This document shows positions 53,192 to 61,474 of a stretch of DNA of 64,000 nucleotides, in pieces (position 1 is the first letter of the stretch; every line of letters starts with the position of its first letter). The stretch lies in assembly GCF_040719145.1 (NCBI RefSeq), contig NZ_JBFDUZ010000005.1, forward strand, positions 124,001 through 188,000, in the 5' to 3' direction. The notes under the pieces were generated by a model. It searched no databases, was not told where the DNA came from, and saw nothing but the letters and a program-made list of their open reading frames with translations. Source of the DNA: Paenibacillus sp. JQZ6Y-1 (GTDB lineage Bacteria > Bacillota > Bacilli > Paenibacillales > Paenibacillaceae). The position numbers and the translations under genes are program-made.

Positions 53192-55579
53192 TTACTTGGT
53201 ATCGGTCGTCGTGTCGGTGCTGTTCGTTGTACCTTGTTGTTGTCCAGGTCTGCCGCCACCGCCGCCCATTCCACCCATGCCGCCGTTCGGGTTGCTAGTG
53301 GATACGCCGGATTCGCTCAACCATGTTACATTGCTGGAAATATCGAAGCTCACTACTTCTGTACCGCCGCTGTACGTACCGTCCGTATACAGTCCGTCTG
53401 TTGCTGTACCTGTGGAGGAACCACCGCTGTACAGGGTGTAGCTGCCGTCTTTCAGATCAGGAGAGCTAACAACGACATATTGATAGTCTTTATCCGGTGC
53501 AAAGGTCAGGATGTTATTGCCATCGCTGTCTTGCAGATGAACCAGTGTGCCTGCTGCCTGTGTGGTGGAGTAGCTCATCGCTACCGAATATTGGGTTGAG
53601 CCGTCGGAAGTGGATTGTGCCATACCGGAGCTGCCCGAAGCAACCAAGAAGCCACCTGTCATTTCAAAGGTACCGTCATAGTCGAGTGTACCGTTACCAT
53701 TCGATGTTGGACCATTCACGACTACCGTACCGCCGGACATCGTGATCGAACCATTCGCATCCAGACCGTCGCCTTCTGCATCTACATACAGGGTACCGCC
53801 AGTGATGTTGATCAGCGCGTTGCCTGCTGCTTGTGGTCCGCCACCGCCACCAAAACCGCCTGCCGCTTGTGTTGCTGTCGCTGTATCGGTTGCCGCAGCA
53901 TTCGCTGTTGTTACGTTGGCAGTATCCGTTGTTGCGCTGGCTGTAGTTACTGCTGCATCTGTAGCATTTGTGCTCGCCGTTACGACCGATGTATCAGTGC
54001 TGGCTGCTGCTGTTTCGTTCGTCGTTGTCGCATCGGTCGTTGTCATTGTGTCGCTTTCGGAAGCATTCACACCGTCATCGCTTGCTACAACATGCGTTTC
54101 GCCGCCGGAGACTGCAATCGTAGTTCCTTCCAGACCCTCATAGCTTTTCGCAATGTTCACTGTACCGTCAGTGATACTCAGTGTCGATTCAGCATGTACA
54201 CCATCATCGCCAGTTGCCAGTGTCAGGTCGCCGCCATTGATCGTTACCGTGCCGTTACTGTGTACACTGTCGTCTTTGGCATCCACAGTGAACGTACCGC
54301 CGTTGATGACCAGATCGGTTCCAGCTTTCAATGCTTTGGCACTGTCGGATGATTCTTCGGTTGTAGTCGTATCTGTTGCTGTAGAATCTGCCGATGTGCT
54401 GGCTGCCGTTGTCGTTACATTCGCAGCTGTTGTTGTCGCATTGGCTGTTGTTACGCTGCTATCTGTTGCTGCTGCCGATGTGTTGGTGTTGCTGGATGTC
54501 GTTGTGTCGGTGCTACCCGGAGGTGTACCGGTTGGAGGTGTGCCACCGCCACCCATTCCACCGCCCATGCCGCCACCCGGCATTTCTTCGGTATGTGCTT
54601 CAGCATTGGCACTGCCGCCACCAGTTGTGATGTTGTACGTACCGCCATCGGTCACGAGTACCGTTTCCGCTTGAATGCCGTCATTCTCAGCAGTGATTGT
54701 AAATGTACCGTCGGTGATAGCGACAAAGCCTTTGTCTGTATCCTCGTCATTGGTCGATTTGATACCGTCGCCGCCAACAGTAATAGTAAATGTACCGTTC
54801 TCGACTGCAACCATATCCTTACCAACGATACCGTCATCTTCCGCTTGGATGTTGAAAGTACCAGAAACGATTTTTAGATCGTCTTTGCTGGTGATGCCGT
54901 CTTTGTAGTTGGCGTTGATATTCAGTATACCGGTGCCGTTGATCGTCAGATCGGCTTTACTAAACAGTGCTGCGCTTGGCTCATCCGTGGAGCTGTCAGC
55001 GAATACATAGTTGGAACCGTCGGTCAGTGTATTTTCCGTGCCTTCTTGCAGTGTCAAAATGACATTGTCGGCTTCTTGGATGTAGATCGGTGCGCTGTCG
55101 CTGTCGGTAATATTGATGCCGTTCAGAACGATATGCACATCGCCTTCTTCTGTGCTGTTGACGATAATCTGTCCATCGGTCAGCTCACCGCTGATCACAT
55201 ACGTACCAGCTGTTGTGATCGTTACGTTGCCGCCAGATACTTCAGCACCATCGCCAGAGACGGAAGCACTGCTGCCGCTTAGTGTAATCATGGTGGAGCT
55301 ATCCGCGCTCCAATCCGTTGTATGATCGGAATCTTTGAAGGTAACTAGATCGGCGCTGGTGGTCGTTACTGGTGTCGTTACGGTCGATGTGCTGATCTGA
55401 GTTGCCGATGATGTGGTCAATGCACTCGTCGTTGCACTGGTTGCGCCAGTCGATGTACTGCATGCTGCCAAGATGGATGCGGATAGAATCAATGCGGAAA
55501 AGACAGACGTCACTTTTTTGGCAATGCCTTTTTTATTCTTCGTGGACGGGGAGGTCGGTTGTTTGGTTACGTTTCTCAT
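53192..55579 (-). CDS. Carbohydrate-binding-domain lipoprotein with Thr/Ala-rich linkers (DUF4353-like)
   Basis: The 795-residue protein has a lipoprotein signal (basic start, hydrophobic SALILSASILAAC, Cys near 42). Parallel beta-helix-like repeats follow, each around NGGTFTV/DGTFTI plus DDGI/DDGV. Two low-complexity linkers rich in Thr, Ala and Ser separate them (about 355-415 and 525-585), with Gly-rich stretches (PGGGMGGGMGGGG). This pattern fits carbohydrate-binding domain-containing proteins of the DUF4353 group. The C-terminus is Gly/Gln/Thr-rich. It is the last gene of the VTC-DUF4956 operon and is predicted to sit on the outer membrane face. The Thr-rich linkers could be sites of kinase or glycan modification. 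Confidence 0.8.
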   Translation of the reverse strand: MRNVTKQPTSPSTKNKKGIAKKVTSVFSALILSASILAACSTSTGATSATTSALTTSSATQISTSTVTTPVTTTSADLVTFKDSDHTTDWSADSSTMITLSGSSASVSGDGAEVSGGNVTITTAGTYVISGELTDGQIIVNSTEEGDVHIVLNGINITDSDSAPIYIQEADNVILTLQEGTENTLTDGSNYVFADSSTDEPSAALFSKADLTINGTGILNINANYKDGITSKDDLKIVSGTFNIQAEDDGIVGKDMVAVENGTFTITVGGDGIKSTNDEDTDKGFVAITDGTFTITAENDGIQAETVLVTDGGTYNITTGGGSANAEAHTEEMPGGGMGGGMGGGGTPPTGTPPGSTDTTTSSNTNTSAAATDSSVTTANATTTAANVTTTAASTSADSTATDTTTTEESSDSAKALKAGTDLVINGGTFTVDAKDDSVHSNGTVTINGGDLTLATGDDGVHAESTLSITDGTVNIAKSYEGLEGTTIAVSGGETHVVASDDGVNASESDTMTTTDATTTNETAAASTDTSVVTASTNATDAAVTTASATTDTANVTTANAAATDTATATQAAGGFGGGGGPQAAGNALINITGGTLYVDAEGDGLDANGSITMSGGTVVVNGPTSNGNGTLDYDGTFEMTGGFLVASGSSGMAQSTSDGSTQYSVAMSYSTTQAAGTLVHLQDSDGNNILTFAPDKDYQYVVVSSPDLKDGSYTLYSGGSSTGTATDGLYTDGTYSGGTEVVSFDISSNVTWLSESGVSTSNPNGGMGGMGGGGGRPGQQQGTTNSTDTTTDTK

Positions 55580-55717
55580 AATACATCTTCCTTTCAGGAT
55601 CGTTTGATATGAATCGCTCATTGATCAGGGGCGTCATGGTCAAGGTTGTGATGATGCTCCGGCAGGTTGCGTGTGGATCTCGCTTGGAGACATTCAACTG
55701 CCGGAGCGTGTAGATGA

Positions 55718-56410
55718 TTAATATTCGTTGACTGGAGTTGGGCTCATCGTCAGGGACAAGTCCAGATTGCCGTTGCGGCAGCGGATATCGTCCAGAAATT
55801 CTTTTTGATTCGTCGTTGGCTTCATGGTGACGAGATACACGAGTTCGTACAAACTGCCTAGCTCGGTCGTTCTGATTTTTTTCAGGTCATATTGCACGTC
55901 GAATTTGTGAAATACTTCGTTAAAGGCTTCTTCGTAGCCGAGATTTTCAGGAATGGTCACTTTTAGCATACGTTGCTCGGTTTTCTTACGACCGAAGTTG
56001 AAGCGGTTGAGCAGAAGCATCAGTGCGCAAAGGATCAGCGTGAACAGGACTGCGTAACCGTAATATCCGGTACCAACTGCCAGACCAGCTGCCATTGTGA
56101 ACAGGACGTATGCGATGTCCTTCGGATCGCCGGGAGCACTGCGGAAACGGATAATCGAGAAGGCACCAGCAAGACTGAATGCTCTAGCGATATTGCTGCC
56201 AATCAGCAGGATAATGATGGCGACGATGACGGGAAGCAGTACCATCGTTAAGGTGAAGCTTTGGGAAAAACCGGCTTTGTTCGTTTTCATATACGTTAGG
56301 CTGATGATACCGCCGAGAATAATTGAGATTAGAATGGTGATCAGCGCGCCGCTCAGAGTGAGGTCGGTCGTGCTGGTGCTTAATGTGGTGCTAAACAAAC
56401 TATCAAGCAT
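55718..56410 (-). CDS. DUF4956 membrane protein, copy 2
   Basis: The 230-residue protein has four or so helices with the family motif AGAFSIIRFRSAPGDPKDI and a cytosolic tail (about 155-230). It is collinear with the copy at 37074 (GALSIVRFRTAVKDPMDI) but differs in its N-terminus, which is exposed and Ser/Thr-rich (MLDSLFSTTLSTSTTDLTLS). Its start overlaps the VTC gene by 8 bases, so the two proteins are made together. Function is unassigned; joint action with the VTC protein is the natural inference. Confidence 0.82.
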   Translation of the reverse strand: MLDSLFSTTLSTSTTDLTLSGALITILISIILGGIISLTYMKTNKAGFSQSFTLTMVLLPVIVAIIILLIGSNIARAFSLAGAFSIIRFRSAPGDPKDIAYVLFTMAAGLAVGTGYYGYAVLFTLILCALMLLLNRFNFGRKKTEQRMLKVTIPENLGYEEAFNEVFHKFDVQYDLKKIRTTELGSLYELVYLVTMKPTTNQKEFLDDIRCRNGNLDLSLTMSPTPVNEY

Positions 56411-57218
56411 AGAGGATCGTCTCCTTTTCGGTAGGGATAGTAATGACAGGTTCGTTGACCGGTACCAGCTCCGGTTGGAGAATTGGTAGAGTCGGTGTCG
56501 GTTGGTTGCGATGTTTGATCATTTTCTTGTATTCATTGCCGTATTTGGAAAAGCCGGTGCGGTACAGCCCGTGCTTGCCGAGCAATTTAGATAACCAGAG
56601 GGGAACGGTGTTTTCCGCTTTGACCTCCATCAGCCATTGATCCGGTTCCATCAGCTGTTCGCCATAATCGCCCTGCTCCAGCTTCAGATCGTAGCGTCGG
56701 CAGCGAATGTTAGTGTCAAAGGTGATCCGTAGATCGCGGCTTTCCTTGCTGAACAGTGCTTTGCGGTCGTACGAGAGATACAAGCGCGGAGCCAGATCGT
56801 ACAGTCGCAGGAAGTAGCTGATTTCGTTGACGACCTGCTTGTTCATATAATCCTGAAGTTCAGGAGCAACACCAGTGCGTACAAACTCGTATGCTTCATC
56901 CAATCGCAGCGCCGTACGACGCTTGTTGACCAGCCCGGTGAATTTCTTTTTGATCTCCAGATAGACTTTGGCGTTGGCATCCGGTACACCGTAAGCACGA
57001 AGGCGAAGCTTTTCTTTGTACTTCGGTTTGGATAAACTTTCGCGGATCAGTGTGTTGCTTGGTGTGTCGTAGTAGATGTTGCTAATGCTGTAAAAGTCGT
57101 GCTGCTTGTTGTACGCATCCAGTTCCATATATTCCAGCAGGTCAGCGTACAGTTCATTGAATTTGGCGGTGTTCATTAGGTATTTGCTTTCGTAGCGGTT
57201 AAACACTTCAATAGCCAT
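56403..57218 (-). CDS. VTC-domain protein (putative polyphosphate polymerase), copy 2
   Basis: The 271-residue protein is a VTC/CYTH-type tunnel domain with the expected series FNRYESKYLMN, FYSISNIYYDT, KEKLRLRAYG, VYLEIKKKFTG and, near the end, WLMEVKAENTVPLWL. It also has the VNKRRTAL segment typical of VTC4-like polymerases, which copy 1 lacks. The first ATG gives too short an RBS spacing, so I use 57218, which lies 9 bases after AGAGGAA. It begins the operon controlled by the box at 57315-57346. Confidence 0.87.
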   Translation of the reverse strand: MAIEVFNRYESKYLMNTAKFNELYADLLEYMELDAYNKQHDFYSISNIYYDTPSNTLIRESLSKPKYKEKLRLRAYGVPDANAKVYLEIKKKFTGLVNKRRTALRLDEAYEFVRTGVAPELQDYMNKQVVNEISYFLRLYDLAPRLYLSYDRKALFSKESRDLRITFDTNIRCRRYDLKLEQGDYGEQLMEPDQWLMEVKAENTVPLWLSKLLGKHGLYRTGFSKYGNEYKKMIKHRNQPTPTLPILQPELVPVNEPVITIPTEKETILYA

Positions 57219-57314
57219 GTGGATCATTTCCTCTCGTATGTGGGATGCGATGTGCTCTATGGTTTGGACCGTTTGTCGTTTGTTTTGACTGTGTGTCTGT
57301 TGCTTATGTTTGTA

Positions 57315-57346
57315 TCTTACGGGGGGAACCTTTAGTGAATCTTAAA
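57315..57346 (-). promoter_or_regulatory. Response-regulator box and -10 of the VTC operon
   Basis: On the minus strand TTAAGATTCACTAAAGGTT (57328-57346) contains a TTAAG-N6-TAAAG direct repeat with 11-bp period, the usual spacing for OmpR/PhoB-type regulators. Seven bases later comes TAAGAT, a plausible -10. The same 19-bp box, differing at three positions and with the same 7-base gap to a -10, precedes the two-component operon at 59008. That repeat of both sequence and spacing is the main support. Confidence 0.65.
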
Positions 57347-57548
57347 TGTTTTACATTGCGATAATAAATTTACAAACATCTACATTAGGATCGAATGCGG
57401 TGAAGTAGCGAATATTTTCTTTCATTAATAGCGCGAATAGCAATAGCACAAATAGCATCGAAAGAGAATAAGGCGAAGACACGGACAAGGTAAGGATTCG
57501 GCATGAAAATAGATTCCGCACCTATACGGAGTTATCGCAGGCATACAA

Positions 57549-57585
57549 AAAAACACTACTCCTGCTTTCGCGGTGGAGTAGTGTT
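57549..57585 (-). terminator. Terminator downstream of spo0A
   Basis: On the minus strand AACACTACTCC pairs with GGAGTAGTGTT and TTTTTTTG follows. It is 136 bases after the spo0A stop. Confidence 0.8.
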
Positions 57586-57598
57586 GAGGTGTACCTTT

Positions 57599-57742
57599 AT
57601 GTGGGTGATTGTGGTAATTTGCCGATTGGTGGTACTGATGTATGGGTGTGATGATCGTATGATCATGATATGGTCTATTGGTAATGGGATTGCCATATTG
57701 GGTTTGATAGTAGGATTATATCAAGTGTTCGATAAACTATGA
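57599..57742 (+). CDS. Possible 47-residue membrane peptide antisense to the spo0A 3' region
   Basis: A short ORF starts at ATG 57599 after TTGAGGTG at fair spacing and encodes two hydrophobic stretches. Its last 22 bases overlap the spo0A end on the other strand. There is no known family and the strand is opposite to spo0A. It may be a real small membrane peptide or a chance reading of the 3' untranslated region. Confidence 0.2.
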   Translation: MWVIVVICRLVVLMYGCDDRMIMIWSIGNGIAILGLIVGLYQVFDKL

Positions 57743-58557
57743 TCCCAACGCAATCGTTCAGCAATCAGCGCGATAAATTCGCTGTTGGTCGGTTTGTTGC
57801 GAGTAGCATGGACCTCATAGCCGAATAGGTTATTAATGCTGTCCATATTGCCGCGCGCCCAAGCGACCTCGATCGCATGGCGAATCGCACGCTCGACCCG
57901 TGGCGGGGTGGTATCGTATTTTTCGGCGATTTGCGGGTAGAGGATTTTGGTCATAGAGCCGAGAATACCCGGGTTTTGGTGAATGAGTGCAATCGCTTCG
58001 CGCAGAAATTTGTAGCCTTTAATATGCGGCGGGATGCCGATTTCGTTGATGATAACGGTGATGTCGATCTCCAGATTGCGCACGGTTCCCGGCGATACGG
58101 CGGTAGCCATCGAGGAATGGATCGCTGGCGGCGTCGGTCGCGTGGGTGCAGCCTGTGGTGCTGTTCCTTTACTTGGAACGCTCACCAGCTGACGAATGCG
58201 GTTCATCAGCATCTCCAGATCAAATGGTTTCACAATATAGTACGAAGCACCCAGCTCAACAGCGCGCTGCGTAATATTTTCCTGACCAAAGGCAGTCAGC
58301 ATAATAATCTTCGGTAGCGGTTTACCTTTCCAATCCTGCAACCGCTCCAATACACCAAGTCCGTCCAAATGCGGCATAATAATATCCAAAATGAGCACAT
58401 CCGGCAGCTGCGGCATCATATGCATCATGCGCAGCACTTCCTCCCCGTGCGCAGCGACACCCGCCATCTCCATATCCCCCTGCCGGGAAATGTAATCCGA
58501 CAACATATACGTAAATTCCCGGTTGTCGTCAGCAATCAAAACTTGAATTTTCGTCAT
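57721..58557 (-). CDS. spo0A: Stage 0 sporulation master regulator Spo0A
   Basis: The 278-residue protein has an N-terminal receiver domain (ADDNREF acidic pocket, phosphoacceptor D58 in [14 protein letters not shown], conserved Lys in [10 protein letters not shown]) and a C-terminal Spo0A domain. The latter contains [20 protein letters not shown] and [19 protein letters not shown], almost identical to the Bacillus protein. The linker is longer and Pro/Ala-rich. A Ser-to-Pro change precedes the RVERAIR recognition helix. The start at 58557 follows AGAGGAG. Its usual neighbour spoIVB is not adjacent, as a 548-base gap and a two-component operon lie upstream. Confidence 0.96.
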   Translation of the reverse strand: MTKIQVLIADDNREFTYMLSDYISRQGDMEMAGVAAHGEEVLRMMHMMPQLPDVLILDIIMPHLDGLGVLERLQDWKGKPLPKIIMLTAFGQENITQRAVELGASYYIVKPFDLEMLMNRIRQLVSVPSKGTAPQAAPTRPTPPAIHSSMATAVSPGTVRNLEIDITVIINEIGIPPHIKGYKFLREAIALIHQNPGILGSMTKILYPQIAEKYDTTPPRVERAIRHAIEVAWARGNMDSINNLFGYEVHATRNKPTNSEFIALIAERLRWDHSLSNT

Positions 58558-59105
58558 GGTATGTTCTCCTCTCTGCACATTCCAGATTCCGTTTCCATTG
58601 ATGATCATGCGCAAACACCTTGTTAATAGATGGTATTATCCCCTATTCTGTCAACATGACTGAATGCAGGAGCGATATGGACAAGTGCTTACATGATGTG
58701 CTGCGTATACGTGAAGGATGGGAACCGGATTTGCTCTGAATTTTCAATAATCAGACCACTACTTATTTACTATATTAGTTCTTTTGACTCATAAAAGAAA
58801 GTGTTTATTTCCAGAAAGTGCTATCCGCACTAATTTGGACCATCGTTTGGCGGATATATGTTCTACTCGATATGGTTCATACGAGATGGAATTTGCTTTC
58901 CACCCCAACGACAACCTGTGATACGCTGATACTAATCTGATGCCATGAAGTATGAAGGCTTGGAGTATTGCTTGGAGTATTGGAAATGAGCATGATCTAT
59001 CATTCCATTAAGGTTCGCTAAAGCTTACAACGCTATACTACACACAACCGATGTACACGTACCCGGCGATACGCTGGAATAAGCATAGATGAAGGAGATA
59101 CGACA
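58558..59105. other. Divergent control region of spo0A and the two-component operon
   Basis: About 550 bases without a gene. The plus-strand operator and -10 near 59008 are listed separately. I could not find a clear 0A box or sigma-H promoter for spo0A by eye. Confidence 0.55.
59008..59039 (+). promoter_or_regulatory. Response-regulator box and -10 of the two-component operon
   Basis: TTAAGGTTCGCTAAAGCTT (59008-59026) holds the same TTAAG-N6-TAAAG repeat found before the VTC operon. Seven bases later is TATACT (5 of 6 to TATAAT). No good -35 is present at the normal distance, where the box itself lies, which fits activation by a bound regulator. Autoregulation by the response regulator encoded next is likely. 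Confidence 0.65.
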
Positions 59106-59783
59106 ATGAGAATACTGATCGTGGAGGATGAGCTGCATCTGGCGGAAGCGCTCATGCAGATTTTGAAAAAGCACAACTATTCGGTAGACGCTGTACATGA
59201 CGGTCGGACTGGGCTAGATTATGCGCAGAGCGGCATTTATGATCTGCTGCTGCTCGATATTATGATGCCGGAAATGGATGGAATCAGCGTGCTCAAAACG
59301 CTGCGCAATCAGGGCGATTCTACACCAGTCATTCTACTGACTGCCAAAGGGGAGACTTCCGACAAAGTGACTGGTTTGGATTATGGCGCAGATGATTATA
59401 TTGCGAAACCGTTCTCGTCCGAGGAGCTAATGGCGCGTATTCGTGCCGCGCTGCGCCGTAAAGGTGAGGTTCCGCCAGACGACTCGCTGCGTTATGGCGA
59501 TCTGGAGCTGAATGCCGCCAATCTCAAGCTGACCGTAGGCGGCAAAGAAATGAAGCTGAATTTGAAGGAAACGGAACTGCTGGAGCTGCTCATCGTGCGC
59601 AAGCAATCGATCACATCTAAGGAGCAGATTATCGAGAAGCTATGGGGATTTGATTCCGAGGCGGAGCATAACAATGTGGAAGTGTATGTATCCTTCCTGC
59701 GTAAAAAGCTGAATTTCCTGCATTCGACAACCAAGATCAGCACCATCCGCAATGTAGGCTATGTACTTGAGGTGAATGAGTAA
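59106..59783 (+). CDS. OmpR/PhoB-family response regulator
   Basis: The 225-residue protein has a receiver domain (VEDELHL acidic residues, phosphoacceptor D51 in YDLLLLDIMMPEMDG, Lys in IAKPFSSEEL). A winged-helix output domain follows, with LNLKETELLELLIVRKQSIT and the recognition region EHNNVEVYVSFLRKKLNFL. A 1-base overlap couples it to the sensor kinase. OmpR-type proteins bind direct repeats of 11-bp period, as found upstream of this gene and of the VTC operon. Confidence 0.93.
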   Translation: MRILIVEDELHLAEALMQILKKHNYSVDAVHDGRTGLDYAQSGIYDLLLLDIMMPEMDGISVLKTLRNQGDSTPVILLTAKGETSDKVTGLDYGADDYIAKPFSSEELMARIRAALRRKGEVPPDDSLRYGDLELNAANLKLTVGGKEMKLNLKETELLELLIVRKQSITSKEQIIEKLWGFDSEAEHNNVEVYVSFLRKKLNFLHSTTKISTIRNVGYVLEVNE

Positions 59784-61201
59784 TGTTTAAGCAGCTACGC
59801 AATCGCTTTCTGATTCTCAATCTGGCGACCATCTCCATTCTGATGATCATCGCCTTTGCTTCCATTTATACGATTACCTATCGGGATGTGCAGAACGATA
59901 TTCAGCAGGAGATCAGCCGCATTTCTGAATCGTACATGCACCCTGGCAACGGACAAGGTCCACCCGGCTCACAAAATAATGGCAGTAGTAATCCCAATTC
60001 CACCTCTACCACCGAACCGTCCACATCCCATTCTACATCCAGTACGGATGGCGATACATCGACGGGTACAACTACTAGCGATACCAGCCTGACTATGAAT
60101 GACGAAACGCAGCGTACAAATGCGAATACGGCAACCAGCCCATCCAATGGCAATATGATGAATGGTACGCCGGAGCGTGCGGTTGCATTTATGATCGAGA
60201 CGGATACTGCGGGTAGTGTGATCAATCAGAAATCGCAGGTCGATATTGAGACTAGCGTATACACAAACGCCTTAAAAGAAGCACTGGATCAAGGGAGCCA
60301 GCGCGGGCAATTCACGCTGGATGGCAGCGACTGGACATTTATCCGCCAGCCGCTCAACGATGGGTATTTGTATACGTTTCTGGATATTACGGCGCGGCAG
60401 GATATTTTGACCAACCTGGTATATACATTTGCCGCTGTCGGTGTCGTGATGCTCATTCTGCTCTTTTTCACGAGTCGGTACTTTGCGAACCGTTCGATTC
60501 AGCCAGTACGCGAAGCATTTGACAAGCAGAAGCAATTTATCGCTGACGCTTCTCATGAGCTAAAAACGCCGCTGGCGGTCATTAATACCAATACCGATGT
60601 GCTGCTCGCCAACCCAGACGATACGATCCGCAACCAGTCCAAATGGCTGCATTATATCAAAGGCGAGACCGAGCGCATGGCACGTCTTACTGGCGATTTG
60701 CTGTTTCTAACTGAAATGGAGCAGACGCGTACCCCGATGATGTACACCGATTTCGATCTGAGCGACACAGTGGAAAATATCATTCTGACGATGGAAGCAG
60801 TCATTTTCGAGAAAAACCTGACATTGGACTATGATATTACGCCAGGTCTGGTAGTCGAGGGCAGCAGCCAGCAAATCCATCAGGTGACTATGATCCTGCT
60901 GGACAATGCGATCAAATATTGCAATACAGGCGGCGACATCAAGCTAACGCTACACCGCCAAGGCAATCAGGCGGTGCTGTCGGTTACGAATACCGGTGAC
61001 GGTATCGCTGCCGAACATCTGCCTCGCATCTTCGACCGCTTTTATCGCACAGATACGTCGCGTGCGCGCAAGCTGGGCGGTCACGGACTCGGTCTAGCCA
61101 TTGCCAAATCAATCGTAGAGCAGCATAAAGGAAAGATCGAAGCGACCAGCGTTGTTGGTCAATCCACCACCTTTTACGTATATATGCAGACACAATCCTA
61201 A
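59783..61201 (+). CDS. Sensor histidine kinase with Ser/Thr/Gly-rich extracellular loop
   Basis: The 472-residue kinase has two membrane helices (about 10-32 and 212-232). An extracellular region between them contains a low-complexity Ser/Thr/Asn/Gly stretch (about 52-132) and then a small folded part (AFMIETDTAGSVINQKSQVD, SDWTFIRQPLNDGYLYTF). The cytoplasmic part has the HisKA motif ASHELKTPLAV (H258) and ATPase boxes DNAIKYCNTGGDI, FDRFYRTDTSRARKLGGHGL (the G box follows). No HAMP signature was recognised between helix 2 and the DHp domain. The Ser/Thr-rich loop echoes the Thr-rich lipoprotein it may control. Confidence 0.92.
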   Translation: MFKQLRNRFLILNLATISILMIIAFASIYTITYRDVQNDIQQEISRISESYMHPGNGQGPPGSQNNGSSNPNSTSTTEPSTSHSTSSTDGDTSTGTTTSDTSLTMNDETQRTNANTATSPSNGNMMNGTPERAVAFMIETDTAGSVINQKSQVDIETSVYTNALKEALDQGSQRGQFTLDGSDWTFIRQPLNDGYLYTFLDITARQDILTNLVYTFAAVGVVMLILLFFTSRYFANRSIQPVREAFDKQKQFIADASHELKTPLAVINTNTDVLLANPDDTIRNQSKWLHYIKGETERMARLTGDLLFLTEMEQTRTPMMYTDFDLSDTVENIILTMEAVIFEKNLTLDYDITPGLVVEGSSQQIHQVTMILLDNAIKYCNTGGDIKLTLHRQGNQAVLSVTNTGDGIAAEHLPRIFDRFYRTDTSRARKLGGHGLGLAIAKSIVEQHKGKIEATSVVGQSTTFYVYMQTQS

Positions 61202-61272
61202 GTCGGAGCCAAGCTTCCACTTCGGTTGACTGTTCACCCTCACGCTTCGTTCAGATAGTTAGTAATAATTTT

Positions 61273-61314
61273 ACAAAAAGGCTCTGCTGGACCTACAGCA
61301 GAGCCTTTGTTTTG
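61273..61314 (+). terminator. Terminator after the two-component operon
   Basis: AAAGGCTCTGCTG pairs with CAGCAGAGCCTTT over 13 bp with a six-base loop, followed by GTTTT. Confidence 0.85.
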
Positions 61315-61474
61315 GGGTATATAATACATGCGGTGATTCCGCCAAGATGACATTACCCTTTTCAATCTCGGCTTATTGTTCAATCTTGCCTGATGGTACT
61401 TCAATGTCATACGGTATTCGATACAAACCATTTGAGATACTTATCCCATTTTACAATAGAAAGGAACATTCCCT

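Larger units (their letters stand above)
57219..57598. other. Intergenic region upstream of the VTC operon
   Basis: The region contains the shared response-regulator box (57328-57346), its -10 (57315-57320) and the spo0A terminator (57549-57585). No gene with a good RBS was found between 57346 and 57549. Confidence 0.6.

Noticed and set aside
54400-54500. Repeated units suggesting a CRISPR array
   Set aside because: The repeats are irregular Thr/Ala codons within a coding region, without fixed-length repeats and spacers.
53615-54674. Several long plus-strand ORFs opposite the beta-helix lipoprotein gene
   Set aside because: They are shadows of repetitive Thr/Ala codons on the other strand, have no RBS and show odd composition (Val/Ala- or Cys-rich).
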